From Fragilariopsis cylindrus CCMP1102 (lineage: Eukaryota; Bacillariophyta; Bacillariophyceae; Bacillariales; Bacillariaceae), in assembly GCA_900095095.1 (NCBI GenBank), contig FMBT01000079.1, positions 1 through 64,000 of the forward strand: 64,000 nucleotides of DNA, in the 5' to 3' direction. A program made the translations under genes and the position numbers. The notes beneath the pieces were generated by a model. The model was given only the letters and a program-made list of their open reading frames with translations. It made no database searches and had not been told where the DNA came from. Of the stretch, positions 51,914 through 63,800 are shown piece after piece. Within the stretch, counting starts at the first letter, position 1; every line of letters begins with the position of its first letter.

Positions 51914-54091
51914 CTATTTCAAGTCGCCCTTTGATGGATGAGAGGCAGTACGGATAACAGATGCGGCTGAGATTGTTGCTTTGCGGGAGTGGTCAATCGT
52001 ATTTGATACAATTGTATCAAGTTCGGTTTTAACTTTTGTCGAAAAATCTTTGAAAACCATAGTTAGATCCTTTAATCGAGGTCTCTTATCCTTGATAAGT
52101 CGCATTGTTGATGTAAGATCTCTATCAGACAAATATTGGTCCGTCAAACTAGTAATCCATTTAGACTTAAGCGCTGCAGATGCTGTCAATCGTTTGTCGA
52201 CATTGGTATTCATCAAACCCTTAATGAGGGCCTTTGCCTCCCTAGAAACATGCGACCAATCGTCGGAGTCAAATTTCCAGTCTCCCAATTTGATACGTTC
52301 GAACATCTTTTCTTGATTTTCTTCCATGAATGGAGTATACCCACAGAGCATAACATACAAAACAACGCCCACAGACCACATATCACAAGATTGATCATAG
52401 GGCTGGTTCTTGAGTATTTCTGGTGCAACATAACTTGGCGTACCACATCGAGACGTCAAAGATTTAGGTATGTGTACTATTTTGGCAAAACCAAAATCAC
52501 CAACTTTGATAGCGCAGTTGCTTTCTTTCGACTCCAGCAAAAGATTTTGAGGTTTGATATCCCTATGAACCACCCCACTCTTGTGCATATATTCAACTGA
52601 TCCTAGTAAGATTTTGGCGAGGTCACGTGCATCCTTTTCTGTATAGTTATTCAAATCAATAATTCGATCGAAAACGTCACCTCCATCCATTAGTTCCATC
52701 ACAATATAATGGAAATCATCTTCTTCGTAATAATCAACAACGCCGACTAGGTTATCATGATTCAATTGGTTCATAATAGCAACTTCATGTAGAACTTGTT
52801 CGTCTGTTTCATCATCTCTTTTGATGATCTTGACGGCATACTTTTTATCGTAAAGTTTGGAATAGCATTCGTTAACAACACCTGCAGATCCACGATGGAT
52901 TTTTTCCTTAACTTCATAAAGGTCTGCAAATTTTTTCTTTTTCGAGAGTGACATGTTGAGCCTATGAGGTGTGGGAGGTGTAACAGTCACGTTATCCCCA
53001 CCAACTCCCGCCGGGGGTGTCGGTACTTCCTGTACTTCTTCGACTTTATCTGTTTGATGCATAAGGTCAGAAATCTTTTCTACATTAAATGCATTACCAA
53101 CATAGCCGGCAACTTGTTCTACAGTAGATTTAAGGGTACGTTTGGTGTTGTATTTTTTCATTTCAGATATACTACTGGATAAGTCTCGAACTGATAGATT
53201 CTCGTCTGGTTCTTGAAACCACGGTGATAATAATGATTCATTTGCATCAAGACGGTCATTGGGATCAACCGTTAAGAGATTGGTAATAACTTGCTTAGCA
53301 TGTAAACTAACTTTCTCCCAATACATTTCATGGAAGGTAAAATTTGATCCACGAATTTTTCGAAACAAACCTCTATGAGTTTCATCCTGAAAGGGAGGAT
53401 AACCACCAATCAGCATAAATAGTAGACAACCCACACTCCACATATCAGCTTGTGTGTTGTACCGTTTACCGACTAAAATTTCAGGAGCAACGAACGCAGG
53501 TGTTCCACATCGAGTCTTTAATCCTTCATCTGGGACGTACTTTGCAAAACCAAAATCAGCAAGGAGAATAGATGCATCGTCATGTGAGTTTCTCAGTAGA
53601 AGATTTTCTGGTTTCATATCTCTATGACATATCTTCCTCTTATGCATCTCCTTCATAGTTTCCATGAGGATTACTCCTAATTCACGTGCATCCATTTCCG
53701 AATAGGACACCCGTTTCGCTAAACGATCAAATACATCTCCCCCCTTTGCGTATAATTGTACAATGTAAAAAAAATCTGGTATAATATAAACATCGACTAA
53801 TGGGACGACATTTTTCACGTCAACGAGATCCTTCATTATTGAGATTTCTCTGAAGGTTGCCGTATCATCTTTTTCTTTGAGTTTGGACCGATCAATGACC
53901 TTGACAGCAAACTCTGAGTGTGTTTTCTTATGACGTGTTGTATAGACGACACCATAACTTCCCGATCGTAGTTTCTTATCAAGTTTGTAGTCACTTTCGA
54001 ATACATGCTCAGTTTTGCCGATTTCCGTTTCAAGAGTTGCCCCCGGACTATCAGAAGATGGAAATTTAGATTCTTTCGATGTGAATTTCAT
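51914..54091 (-). CDS. Tandem CaMK-like serine/threonine protein kinase (two kinase domains)
   Basis: 725 residues in one exon with two complete CaMK-type kinase domains. Domain 1 (about 30-305): A-V-K-V-I-D, C-H-R-D-M-K-P-E-N-L, A-D-F-G-F-A-K, C-G-T-P-A-F-V-A-P-E. Domain 2 (about 388-655): A-V-K-I-I-K, V-H-R-D-I-K-P-Q-N-L, G-D-F-G-F-A-K, C-G-T-P-S-Y-V-A-P-E. All catalytic residues are present in both. The glycine-rich loops are unusual: domain 1 reads L-R-S-G-S-Y-G and domain 2 I-H-R-G-S-A-G, each lacking the first Gly of G-x-G-x-x-G. The linker and C-terminal tails are charged; no EF-hand is visible. Tandem layouts occur in RSK/MSK kinases, but both domains here are CaMK-like. The cytosolic signalling role is an inference. 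Confidence 0.93.
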   Translation of the reverse strand: MKFTSKESKFPSSDSPGATLETEIGKTEHVFESDYKLDKKLRSGSYGVVYTTRHKKTHSEFAVKVIDRSKLKEKDDTATFREISIMKDLVDVKNVVPLVDVYIIPDFFYIVQLYAKGGDVFDRLAKRVSYSEMDARELGVILMETMKEMHKRKICHRDMKPENLLLRNSHDDASILLADFGFAKYVPDEGLKTRCGTPAFVAPEILVGKRYNTQADMWSVGCLLFMLIGGYPPFQDETHRGLFRKIRGSNFTFHEMYWEKVSLHAKQVITNLLTVDPNDRLDANESLLSPWFQEPDENLSVRDLSSSISEMKKYNTKRTLKSTVEQVAGYVGNAFNVEKISDLMHQTDKVEEVQEVPTPPAGVGGDNVTVTPPTPHRLNMSLSKKKKFADLYEVKEKIHRGSAGVVNECYSKLYDKKYAVKIIKRDDETDEQVLHEVAIMNQLNHDNLVGVVDYYEEDDFHYIVMELMDGGDVFDRIIDLNNYTEKDARDLAKILLGSVEYMHKSGVVHRDIKPQNLLLESKESNCAIKVGDFGFAKIVHIPKSLTSRCGTPSYVAPEILKNQPYDQSCDMWSVGVVLYVMLCGYTPFMEENQEKMFERIKLGDWKFDSDDWSHVSREAKALIKGLMNTNVDKRLTASAALKSKWITSLTDQYLSDRDLTSTMRLIKDKRPRLKDLTMVFKDFSTKVKTELDTIVSNTIDHSRKATISAASVIRTASHPSKGDLK

Positions 54092-54818
54092 GATGGTGTA
54101 AAAACAAGCTTGCGATAAGAGATAATGATAATCTCTACTATTGGTTAACTTCGAAACTTGCTGTTAAAAAGATTCGTTAGCACAACACAAAAGGCAAGAA
54201 TGTTTAATGTTTGCATCAATAGATGCTGATTGCAATCCCCGTTCATGCCGTACTAGTATGAAAATAAGCGTTCGAATGTCCAATGATACTAAATCCAAAA
54301 CTCTATGTGTTCAAAGAACAAGCGAACAATCTTCTCTTTCAGAAAAAAATGATACAATTTCCCGTAGGACCTCAGAAAAGTCCGGAAAAAATAATACAGA
54401 CGTTTCAAGCCAATTCAAAGCAAAATCAACCGTTAGGGTTGGATTCGCGATGAATTAATATGGGTTTTTAGTATTTTTTTGGTTTTTTTCTCTTTTAGTT
54501 TTAGCTTAACAAAAAGTGTTATATGATAATCTGACGACTGAAACGTCTGTATTTATTTTTTCGAAACAACCACAAAATATTTCGTACGAACTTTTAGGCC
54601 TATTATTATTTGAAACAACAAGCAAAAACAACCGCGCCTCTTATTGACTGCCGAAAGGATCAAAGCGAGAACGCGAAACCTAAACACACAGTGCCGTATT
54701 GAGTATTGCGTTTAGCCGCGACAACCTCGAATCGAATCTACACTACATTGTACCTGCAGCAGATTAGTATATTAATTGAAGATAAGCTCTGACTGTACGA
54801 CGTAGCTGTAAATAAACG
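54092..54818. promoter_or_regulatory. Divergent intergenic region (tandem kinase / PHD gene)
   Basis: 727 bp between two divergent 5' ends. A Ser/Thr-rich 83-codon frame at 54207-54458 on the plus strand lacks recognisable features. A T-rich tract follows at 54470-54500, and a GCGCC-containing patch lies near 54630. Confidence 0.5.
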
Positions 54819-57800
54819 ATGCCTCGCTTAAAAAAGCAAGATGAGGAGAAGGAGGAGCAACGACAAAGTGAAAGTCGAAGGCAACAACAACAGCACCACC
54901 AACAAATTCGACAACGTGCTCTGCAACGACAACAGCGACGACGACAACAGGAAATACCGCTACCACAACCACAACCGAGATACGGGAACAACCCCACTTA
55001 TAACCAACAAAGCCTTGTAAATATACAACCTCCTCCTGACGGGTATTTAGGACGAAGACCGTCGTTGCCAGGGTTGCCGTTACCACAACAGAGAAATATT
55101 AATAGTACTAATATCAATAATAATAATAATAATCTTGGTACAATCAATATCAATATGGCAAATAATAATAATAATAATCACAATCCCGCTGCCGCTTTAG
55201 CTATGCTAAATCGTCGTACATCACCCACGGGTGCGGCAATGGTACCGGTACATGGACCCGCTATCAACACCTACGAGCTTAGTCGGTTCCAGCTACAGCA
55301 ACGACAACAACAGCAGCAGCAGCAGCAGCAACAAATCCAACAACAGCAACGACAACAGCATCAGCATCAGCAACGAACACAAACCACGTCGCCTCATCTT
55401 GGCCCATTACAACAGCAACAACAGCTTGTTGGAATTCATCATGATAATCGTCATAATAATAATTCGAATAATATGCGTCGTCATGATAGCGGTGGCAGTG
55501 GCGGTGGCAATACTAGTAGCGTTGTTGATATACTAGAACCGACACCTATAGGACCAGGAGCGACTGTAATAGATGATAGGATCGGAGTCATGGGTCGTAG
55601 AAATAGTAGCATGAGTGGAGGATCATCGAATAATGGTAACGACGGAGTCATGGGACGTCGTGATAGTAGTAATAGTAGAGGATCATCGAATAATGGTAAT
55701 ACTAACGACGCTACTAATACTGTTGATCCTGTTGGCCATAATAACCAACCTACTATTGCGGAACTTGCTGCCAAAACCTTCAATAATGATGATGAAATCG
55801 ATATCGATATCAACGATAATAAAAGTGCTAATACGTCGTCGACACATACCTCGCAAAGATCTATCGGCCTTCCTCCTCCTCCTCCTTCTCAACCACCTTC
55901 CCTAGGAGCAGGATTAGCAGTTCAGCAGCAGGCACCACTACCACTACCACTACCACTACCACTACCACGATCATCGTTGGGGGTAACAGCTGTGACAAGA
56001 GGTTATTCACCGGATTTATTTAAATTGTCACCGACACCGTTGCCACCCACAATGAATAATAGGACGAACAACGCGTCGGTGTCGTCGGAAACGATGAAAA
56101 CCAAGAAAAGACCGAAAGTGCTATCTTTGTCATCTCCTACATCATCGGCTCATTCGTCGACTAGTTCGTTGTTGAAAGGTGATAATAATAATAATAATGA
56201 CAATACTAGTAGTAGTATTGCCACCGCCGCAGAAAAGTCTTCTCGGCCCGCAGTTGCCAGTAAGACATTAGCTGGATTATCAGCGATGAAAAAGAAGCTA
56301 CAGATACAAGGTAATGAAAAGAAGAAGAAAGTACTTTCAAAGGGTTCCATCAAGAAAAAGAAAAAAGCAAGTGTCGGTGCTACAACGGCAGGTGGATCTT
56401 CCTATATCAGTCACCCGGGGAAAAATAATAATAATAATGATGCTGCGGCTGCTATTCGTTTACTTAAAAAGCCACCACCGCCTCCCCCTACTGTCGATTA
56501 CAACAATAATTATAAGAAGTTTAGCGAAAATAATGAGGATAGAAACAATAATGACGACGACGATGATAATAACAATGACAATAGGCGCGATACTATTACT
56601 CTATTTAGTGGTAACCGCAACCGTCCAAAAATGCGAGGAAAATATAATATCAACAACGAAGATGAACAATTCAACAATCCCGGTAATGATGATGGAAAAG
56701 ATAATGATCCCATTGATAGTAGTAGAAGTGGAGGCGGCGGCGGCGGTAACAGTAATAACAACAGCAACAAGAAGAGTGGAGTTAGTCGAGGTCGTGGTCG
56801 TCCACGTATAAATCGAGGACCGGGCTCTTTATCCCGACAAAATAATAGCGACGACCGCCGCACCAACAATAAGACAACACGTCGTTGCCCTCCTCCTCAA
56901 CTAAATATTGTTAACGACGAAGAACCAGATCGATTAACTAATCCCCTATTGGCGATAGTTCCAGCAAGTATTAGAAAATTACAGCAAGCTTTGTCGTCCA
57001 ACAATCATAATAATGGTGGTATAGGAACATCATTGCCGAATGGTGGTGGCGAAGTATTGATGATGGGTGCGGCTGTGACTTATCCAAACAACACAGTCAC
57101 GACTAAGAGGGGATCAGCAGGGAAGGGAATAGGAAGAGAAGGGAACGAAGGAGGAGGAGGAGGAGGAGGAGCGGATCCTTCAAATGCAACGGGAACAATC
57201 CCTGTGGGAGAATTATGAATTCTGCGTCCATCGTTTTTCATCGGCCCGATACATATCCCCTCTCCTTCTTAGCTCGTCTTCTAGGTTTTGACGTGGACGT
57301 ACCTGATTGTAACAGCATGCTTTCTTCTATGCCAACCGAGCAACAACAGCAACTACGAACAGAGCAAGGGACGAATTTCGATCCATCGATATCGCTACTA
57401 GAATCGCCGTCACAAATACAGACAGCGCTTCCCCGCTTTCCGATGCCACTACCAGATCCTAAAAATCTACCACTTCGTAAGGACACAGTCTTTTTGAAAA
57501 TTCCTGTTGAAGGAAACTTCTTTCAGCAACAAATACTCCAAATGCGACAGAAACATCGACATAACGCCAACCTTCCTCGTAAAATAATAGAACTACCAAT
57601 ACTTCATTGGCTCTAGGAGATTTGGACGATCAACGGACACTCGATTACATTGATCCTGTCTACAAAACTTTTCTGCTACACGGCTGGGAAGATCATCGTT
57701 GTAAGCCTACTGCTTCGAGTACCACATCAAAATCATTTATCTTGAAGCAGCAGGAACAGCAACCGATTCGACAGCAAGTAACGGAAATGGCACAAAATAG

Positions 57801-60800
57801 CTTGGGATTGTCAACGGACTGGACGTTTCAAGATTGGGGATCTTTCCAATCGCAGCAAGAGGAAATGGAACAAGAAAAACAAAAAAGTGCGAATAATTTC
57901 GTCCCAGATATTAGTGGACACATCGCAACCGCTGATGATGGTCCATCGCCATCGCAACAACATCGCCGTCCACGTCGTCATAATAGCAGCAGCAAAGGTG
58001 GCCGTCACCATGGACCTATATGGACAATTGACGGCAAACAAGTCTTCAGTCATCTACCCCAACATGTTTTTGGAATCTTGGCTTTTTATCAGGGACAGCC
58101 TATTGCCATACTTAAGTATCAACTTCATTGGTATCAGTTACCAACGTCCCAAAACGATAATGACCAGAAAAAAAGTAATACCAACGATCCTCTCGAGGCA
58201 GAGTTGGTCGTGGTCGTTCATGGGTTTGGTCTTCGAACTGGGGATAATGATACAAGTTCTCGTGAGTCTAATGATAATGATAATGGTAATGATTTAAATG
58301 TAAATAGCAATGAGAATGCTAATGTAAATGGTAATGATGTAAATTGTAATGGTAGTGAAAATGTAGGGGAAAGTACTGTCAATTTTCCACCTAACAATAT
58401 ATCTCCATTGATTCCTGAAACCACTTTAGTACAAGAAGCTAAAGATATGCCAGTAGATCAAGAGCAAGTGATGCATGGGGAAGTGCACACAGTCGGTCCT
58501 CAAACGATCCCTCCTGATCGAGATGGTGCTAACATAGACGAGAAAAAAATCCGGGACGACGAGCTAGTTTCTTCGTTAGCACCCGTCACAAAGCAATTGA
58601 ATGACACTGTCAAGGTTGTAATGTTGGCTATGGCTCTCGAGCACACACGTGCTTGTGATGTTTGGTATGGACTATGGGAGACACCCGAATCTTTTGTGGA
58701 ACGAAACGAAACCTGCTTTCGTATGGTAAAGTTACCCCGCAATGATGATGTTGCATGTGATGAAAACGGCGATAATTGCAAAAGACATTGTCAGCCAATG
58801 ATATGCGATTTGAAAAAATGTAGCTCCAGTTATGCGATACTAAAGATGAAGGAAGAAAAGGATGCGAATATTACCGGAGATCACAACCTTGAGTCTACAA
58901 GAAAAACGATGACAGCAACGACAACAAATAGTAACGATTTCCATGTATCGCCGGAGCGCCTGTTAGTTAAAATGCCATCTTTTGAGAAAGCTCGAACTTT
59001 CTTTGAAGGTACGACTTCGAATACTCCTTCTCGGCAATCGAAACGAGGGACGGGCGAAGATTCTACGTCAAATGTTTCCACAAATGTTTTTACTGGTGCA
59101 GTCGATGAAGCCCGAGAAATTGTGTTGAAGTTACGAGCCAAAATCGATACAAGTAATGGAAATCATGTGGAGATCCACAAACTCGGTACAAGTAGCGATT
59201 GCGAGGAGGATACCCTAGCACTTCGATTCACTACACCAGAAGTAGCATCGCAAACATTAGTTACTGAAATAAAACCGACCGAAGAAGTACCACGAGGAAT
59301 AAATGGCGAAATATCTAAATTAAGTCAGAATGAGACTGGCAATGGTAACGAGAATGACAGTAGGTCGAGCATATCATGGGACCTCCTGAGATGCTTCCCT
59401 ATCAAAGAAGAAACCAGTCAGACGACGGAGTTGGAAAGCGAAATATTAAGCGAGCTAAGAATGAAACAAGAAGAGCTTGTTGATATGGAGAAGTCTTTGG
59501 AACCACAGGTTCGTCGTCTTCTTGCTAAGACTATAGAAGAGAGAATGAAGTACGAATTGCCCGAATCTAGAGAACGCCGTGAAGGTGCAAAGCGTACATT
59601 GTTAGAATACAAAGAAGTAGTTGCAAGACGCAAGGAGTTTGATCAGGTCTGTCAAAACCAGCTGGAAGAAGACATGAATGCTGTCTGTTCAATCTGTAAC
59701 GATGGCGAAGTCACACCAGACAATCAAATCCTATTCTGTGAGGCGTGTAATGTCGCGGTCCATCAAATATGTTATGGTGTAGAAAAAATCCCAGAAGGTG
59801 ACTACTACTGTATCGCATGTCGCCATTTTAAACGTGATCAGATGATCCGATCAAAGCCTGATACGTGCTTGAAAGATGGAGCCACCGCCACAACGAGACC
59901 AGACCTCCCGCCACTGCCCATTGTTTGCGAGCTGTGTCCAGTTAAACATGGAGCGTTTACACGATTGGACACTCCGATGTCAGCTTCCGACGATTCTTCT
60001 GTTACAAAATGGGTGCATATGACATGTGCGAAATGGCAGGGACTGAATATGGTGAATCTACCTGATGCATCCCTTCTCGAAGATGTGACCCCGCTCAAAC
60101 AATATTTTCGACGGGATAATATATCGTGCTGCATCTGTAAAGGAATGCGAGGTGCATACCACACATGCCGATCCGATGGATGTGGAAACCACTGCCATAT
60201 AACATGTGCAAGAGAAAGTGGGTTGTGCAAGGTGGTACATGGAGATAGTGTTGATGGAGCCGTTCCTGACAATCCTTGGACCTTACTATGCCCGGATCAT
60301 TCTCAAATCGATAACGAGGACGAAAAGAATTGGACACGCGTTGAGGAGATGATCAGAGCAGCCAAAGAATTTCCTGTGGATCCAATGCCACCACCCTTAA
60401 TTAAGGACTTAAAGCCATTCAATAAATGTACTGGAGAAGATCGTAAGGTGGCTCTTGCTGTCAGAGAATACGAAGACATCTTCATGGAAGATATTTTGTC
60501 GAGGAAACTTTCAGGAGTGAGATGTGAAGTTTGCGATATTATTGAAGATGTCAATGGGAAGAATTTATGCCGCTGTATTGACTGTGGCTGTGTAGTCTGC
60601 TTCGCGTGTGAGTTTACCGATGATCCTGGACAGCGATCATTTCAATGTCATAGCTGTCGTTTTCTGGCAGGAAAAGATGATAAATTGATCGAAGTAAAGC
60701 AAGAACGTCCAGAATGTAGTCTATGCAATCAAAAAGATGGTTTATTGATCAAAGCTAAGTCGAAGCCAATACTCAAGCAAGGTTTTTGGAAAAATAATCC

Positions 60801-63800
60801 CAGTCAATATGAAAAATCCTTGTTTACCAAGGCAAATTGGGCTCATCTCATGTGTGCATAGTAAGTAGATAGTGATTCGTTGTAAATTGTGGTTCTAATT
60901 ATATATGGTATAATATAATTTCTCACATATCATTTGACTTTCTTCTGTTTTAGTTGGTTGCCAAAAATGAATCCTACTTTGAAGGACAACGGAGTTGATT
61001 TGTCCAATATTATTCAGTCAAACGGGAGAATATTTATTCAGAATAACAACCGCTGTGGTTTATGTGGAATGAAAAGCGGGTTTAAAGTGAAGTGCGCAGA
61101 TGGCCATTGCCATGCACATGGAGAAAAAAATAAGGGGTACTTCTTCCATGTAACGTGCGCCAGACAAGCCGGCTTTCGAATTGCTCACAACGACGACGTT
61201 GCCAATGAATTTACAGGTAAGTGCTCAGAAGAAGTTATCTATCCGAAACATGCAGTGGATTTAAAATATTTTTTTGACAATTTTCTAACCAGAAAGATCC
61301 AATGTTTATACCTCTCAGTGCATTGTTATATTCATGGTAGCAATGATGACAACCTTCGTGCAAGGCTCGAAGATTTCATTGAGATTGAGAAGAAGCGCGG
61401 AGGAAAGGATTTTGCAAGATCCGATGCTCCAATGACTTTCAGTGATGGAAGTAAGTTACTTAATGGAGCTATATCGGTGATGAGAGTAATGGGCTGGGCA
61501 TGGCGCTGGGCAGAATGGTGGGTCCAACATGGATCTACTTGGGAGCCGCTGCTAGAAGAAGGCCAAAAGGAATCTTCGATGACAGCTGAAGAGCTTCGGA
61601 TTGTTGATAGCTCCAAAAAAAGTCGTATGCTTGATGCTAGGAGATGCCGTTTGTCGGCTTTTGGGGCAGCTCTTCGCAACCGATGTTATGATACACCTGA
61701 AGGGTTCAACACCGAAGCTTTGGATCGTGCTCTTCGAGCGGTGCTTCGCACCCAGAGCCTTGTTGGCCCATTACAAGAAAACGATATTGATTTCTTCGCG
61801 GAATGGTTGGCTAGGGCGTATCGGTCAAAATCCAGATTGTTGGGGTTCGGAGAAAACAAAATACCAGCTGCGTATGAATCTTTCTGTTTGCATCTAGATG
61901 ATCAATCGCCAAAGTTTGTGCTCGGGAATCGTCCTCTCCCCGGAAATGATATTGTCCTTCCTTATGATCATACATTTGAAAACCCAGTATCTGAACCAGA
62001 TGATTACTTAAAGTACGACAAGTTGGAAAATGGAGATGAAATTGACGAAAGTTTGTTCCAGGACATTGATTACAAGTATAAAGGTATACAACTTCCCCGT
62101 TCTGGTAACGGTATCCCCGTTGCATACGCTGTATTTGATACAGATAGTTTGAGCAAGAACGGCACTGTCTTGAACCTACGTCGTGGAAGGAAGCCAAAAG
62201 TTATGAGGCTAGCGATAGTAGTCAAAATTGCAGGAAAGCAGTTCGATCCTACTAGCTCCGAGCCGACTGAATCTTCGGAACGCTCAAAAAAGCGGTCTCG
62301 GCCCGCAAGTAACTCAAAAAATGAAGATGTAGATGGTAGAAAGAAGCAAAAACGTCGTAGCAGCGAAGGCAATAAGAACATCACGAATGCCGATGAAACT
62401 AGAGCGATCATTAAACATGAATACGATTCCGTAGGATTTAGTCATATAACCAATTCAAGAGTAGAATTCCTTCTATATGTTGGAATAAAATCTGAAAATG
62501 AGTTCATGGAAACCAAGAATAAAGAATTGACCTTGTCCTTTAAAGAATGGCGGCATCAGAAAGGACTGATCGATCTAACAGAGACTAGCGCTTCGAATAT
62601 TATTAGTAAATGGAAGTCAGATGTAAGGAAAAAAGCTGGACGTATTGATGCAAATAATAGTGCTTCGAGAAAATCTTTGAAGGAAGTTAAGAGTCACAAG
62701 TCAAGCAATCGGGATCCAGGGCACAAGAATTCGATGTCGTTGAAAAGACCTCAAATGCAATTGGATAGCATTGACACTGAAAAAAAATCAAAAGAGCATA
62801 ACGACAATATCCATAAATTGGAAGAAAGAAATAGCAAGAAAAGACCTAGACTGTCAGCGGAAAAAGGAAAGTCAGAGTTATCACTCGAAAAACCCGACGA
62901 AACGGTTTACACTTCGAACGCTTACAGTAACAGGCCACGCCGATCAACCGTACACCAAAAAGGATCTTTAAAGGAAGAAGACGATGATCCTACGACCGAC
63001 TCAGAGATAGACGTATCAGATTCAACCGAGTCCGAACAAAGTCAAACTAAGCGCAGCAAATCTACTCGAGACGCTACATCGTCATCTAAAAGGGATAGAG
63101 TTGTATCGTTGAAGAATGATGATGATTATGATGACGATACTGGTCGTGTGCAGAAGAAATCGCGACCGAAACGAAATCCTGAAAAAGCAAATATTAAGAC
63201 AACAAATCTTGACGATGAGGTTATTGACATCGATGGCACCCCAACTATAGACACAGCGGATTCTATTAGGGATACTTCTAGGGAGCGACAACCAGCCTCA
63301 ACCACGAAGGCTGAAAAATACACAAGAAATATTAAAATCCCCGATTCTACTCTATTCCTTGACGTTCTTCCTGCTGAAGGAATCGAATTGCTCGAAATAG
63401 TCGGGATCAGATCCGATATATCATTCCTGGGTATGAAAACAGGTGTTCTCGGACGCGAATATGCATCCTATCGTAAGACGAAAAATTTGTCAGTTAGAAA
63501 AGTTCCGGGCCCAATGATAAGTCTATGGAAGAGGAAAGTAAGAGATGCAGCGAAAGCAAATGGTAACATCGAGCTTTCTGAATATAATCAATGGAACCCC
63601 AAAAAGCTATACGATGATGATAGTGTTGATGGCGATGACTTCTGCTCTATTTGCGCAGATGGAGGTAAATTAATAGTTTGCGATGGTTGTGAGAAATCAT
63701 ACCACAATCATTGTCTTGATCCTCCTTTGGATGAAGTTCCTGAAGGTGACTGGTTTTGCCCCAAATGTTGTAAGAGTGATTATCAGGTACAAGCGCAAGT

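Noticed and set aside
54207-54458. 83-codon Ser/Thr-rich open frame
   Set aside because: Lies in a divergent promoter region, has no motif, and codon use does not stand out.
61217-61292. 76-nt intron option in the PHD gene
   Set aside because: Splice sites look fair, but it shifts the frame into a short, unlikely reading. The 102-nt option ending at 61318 keeps the frame and gives a plausible H-C-Y-I-H segment.
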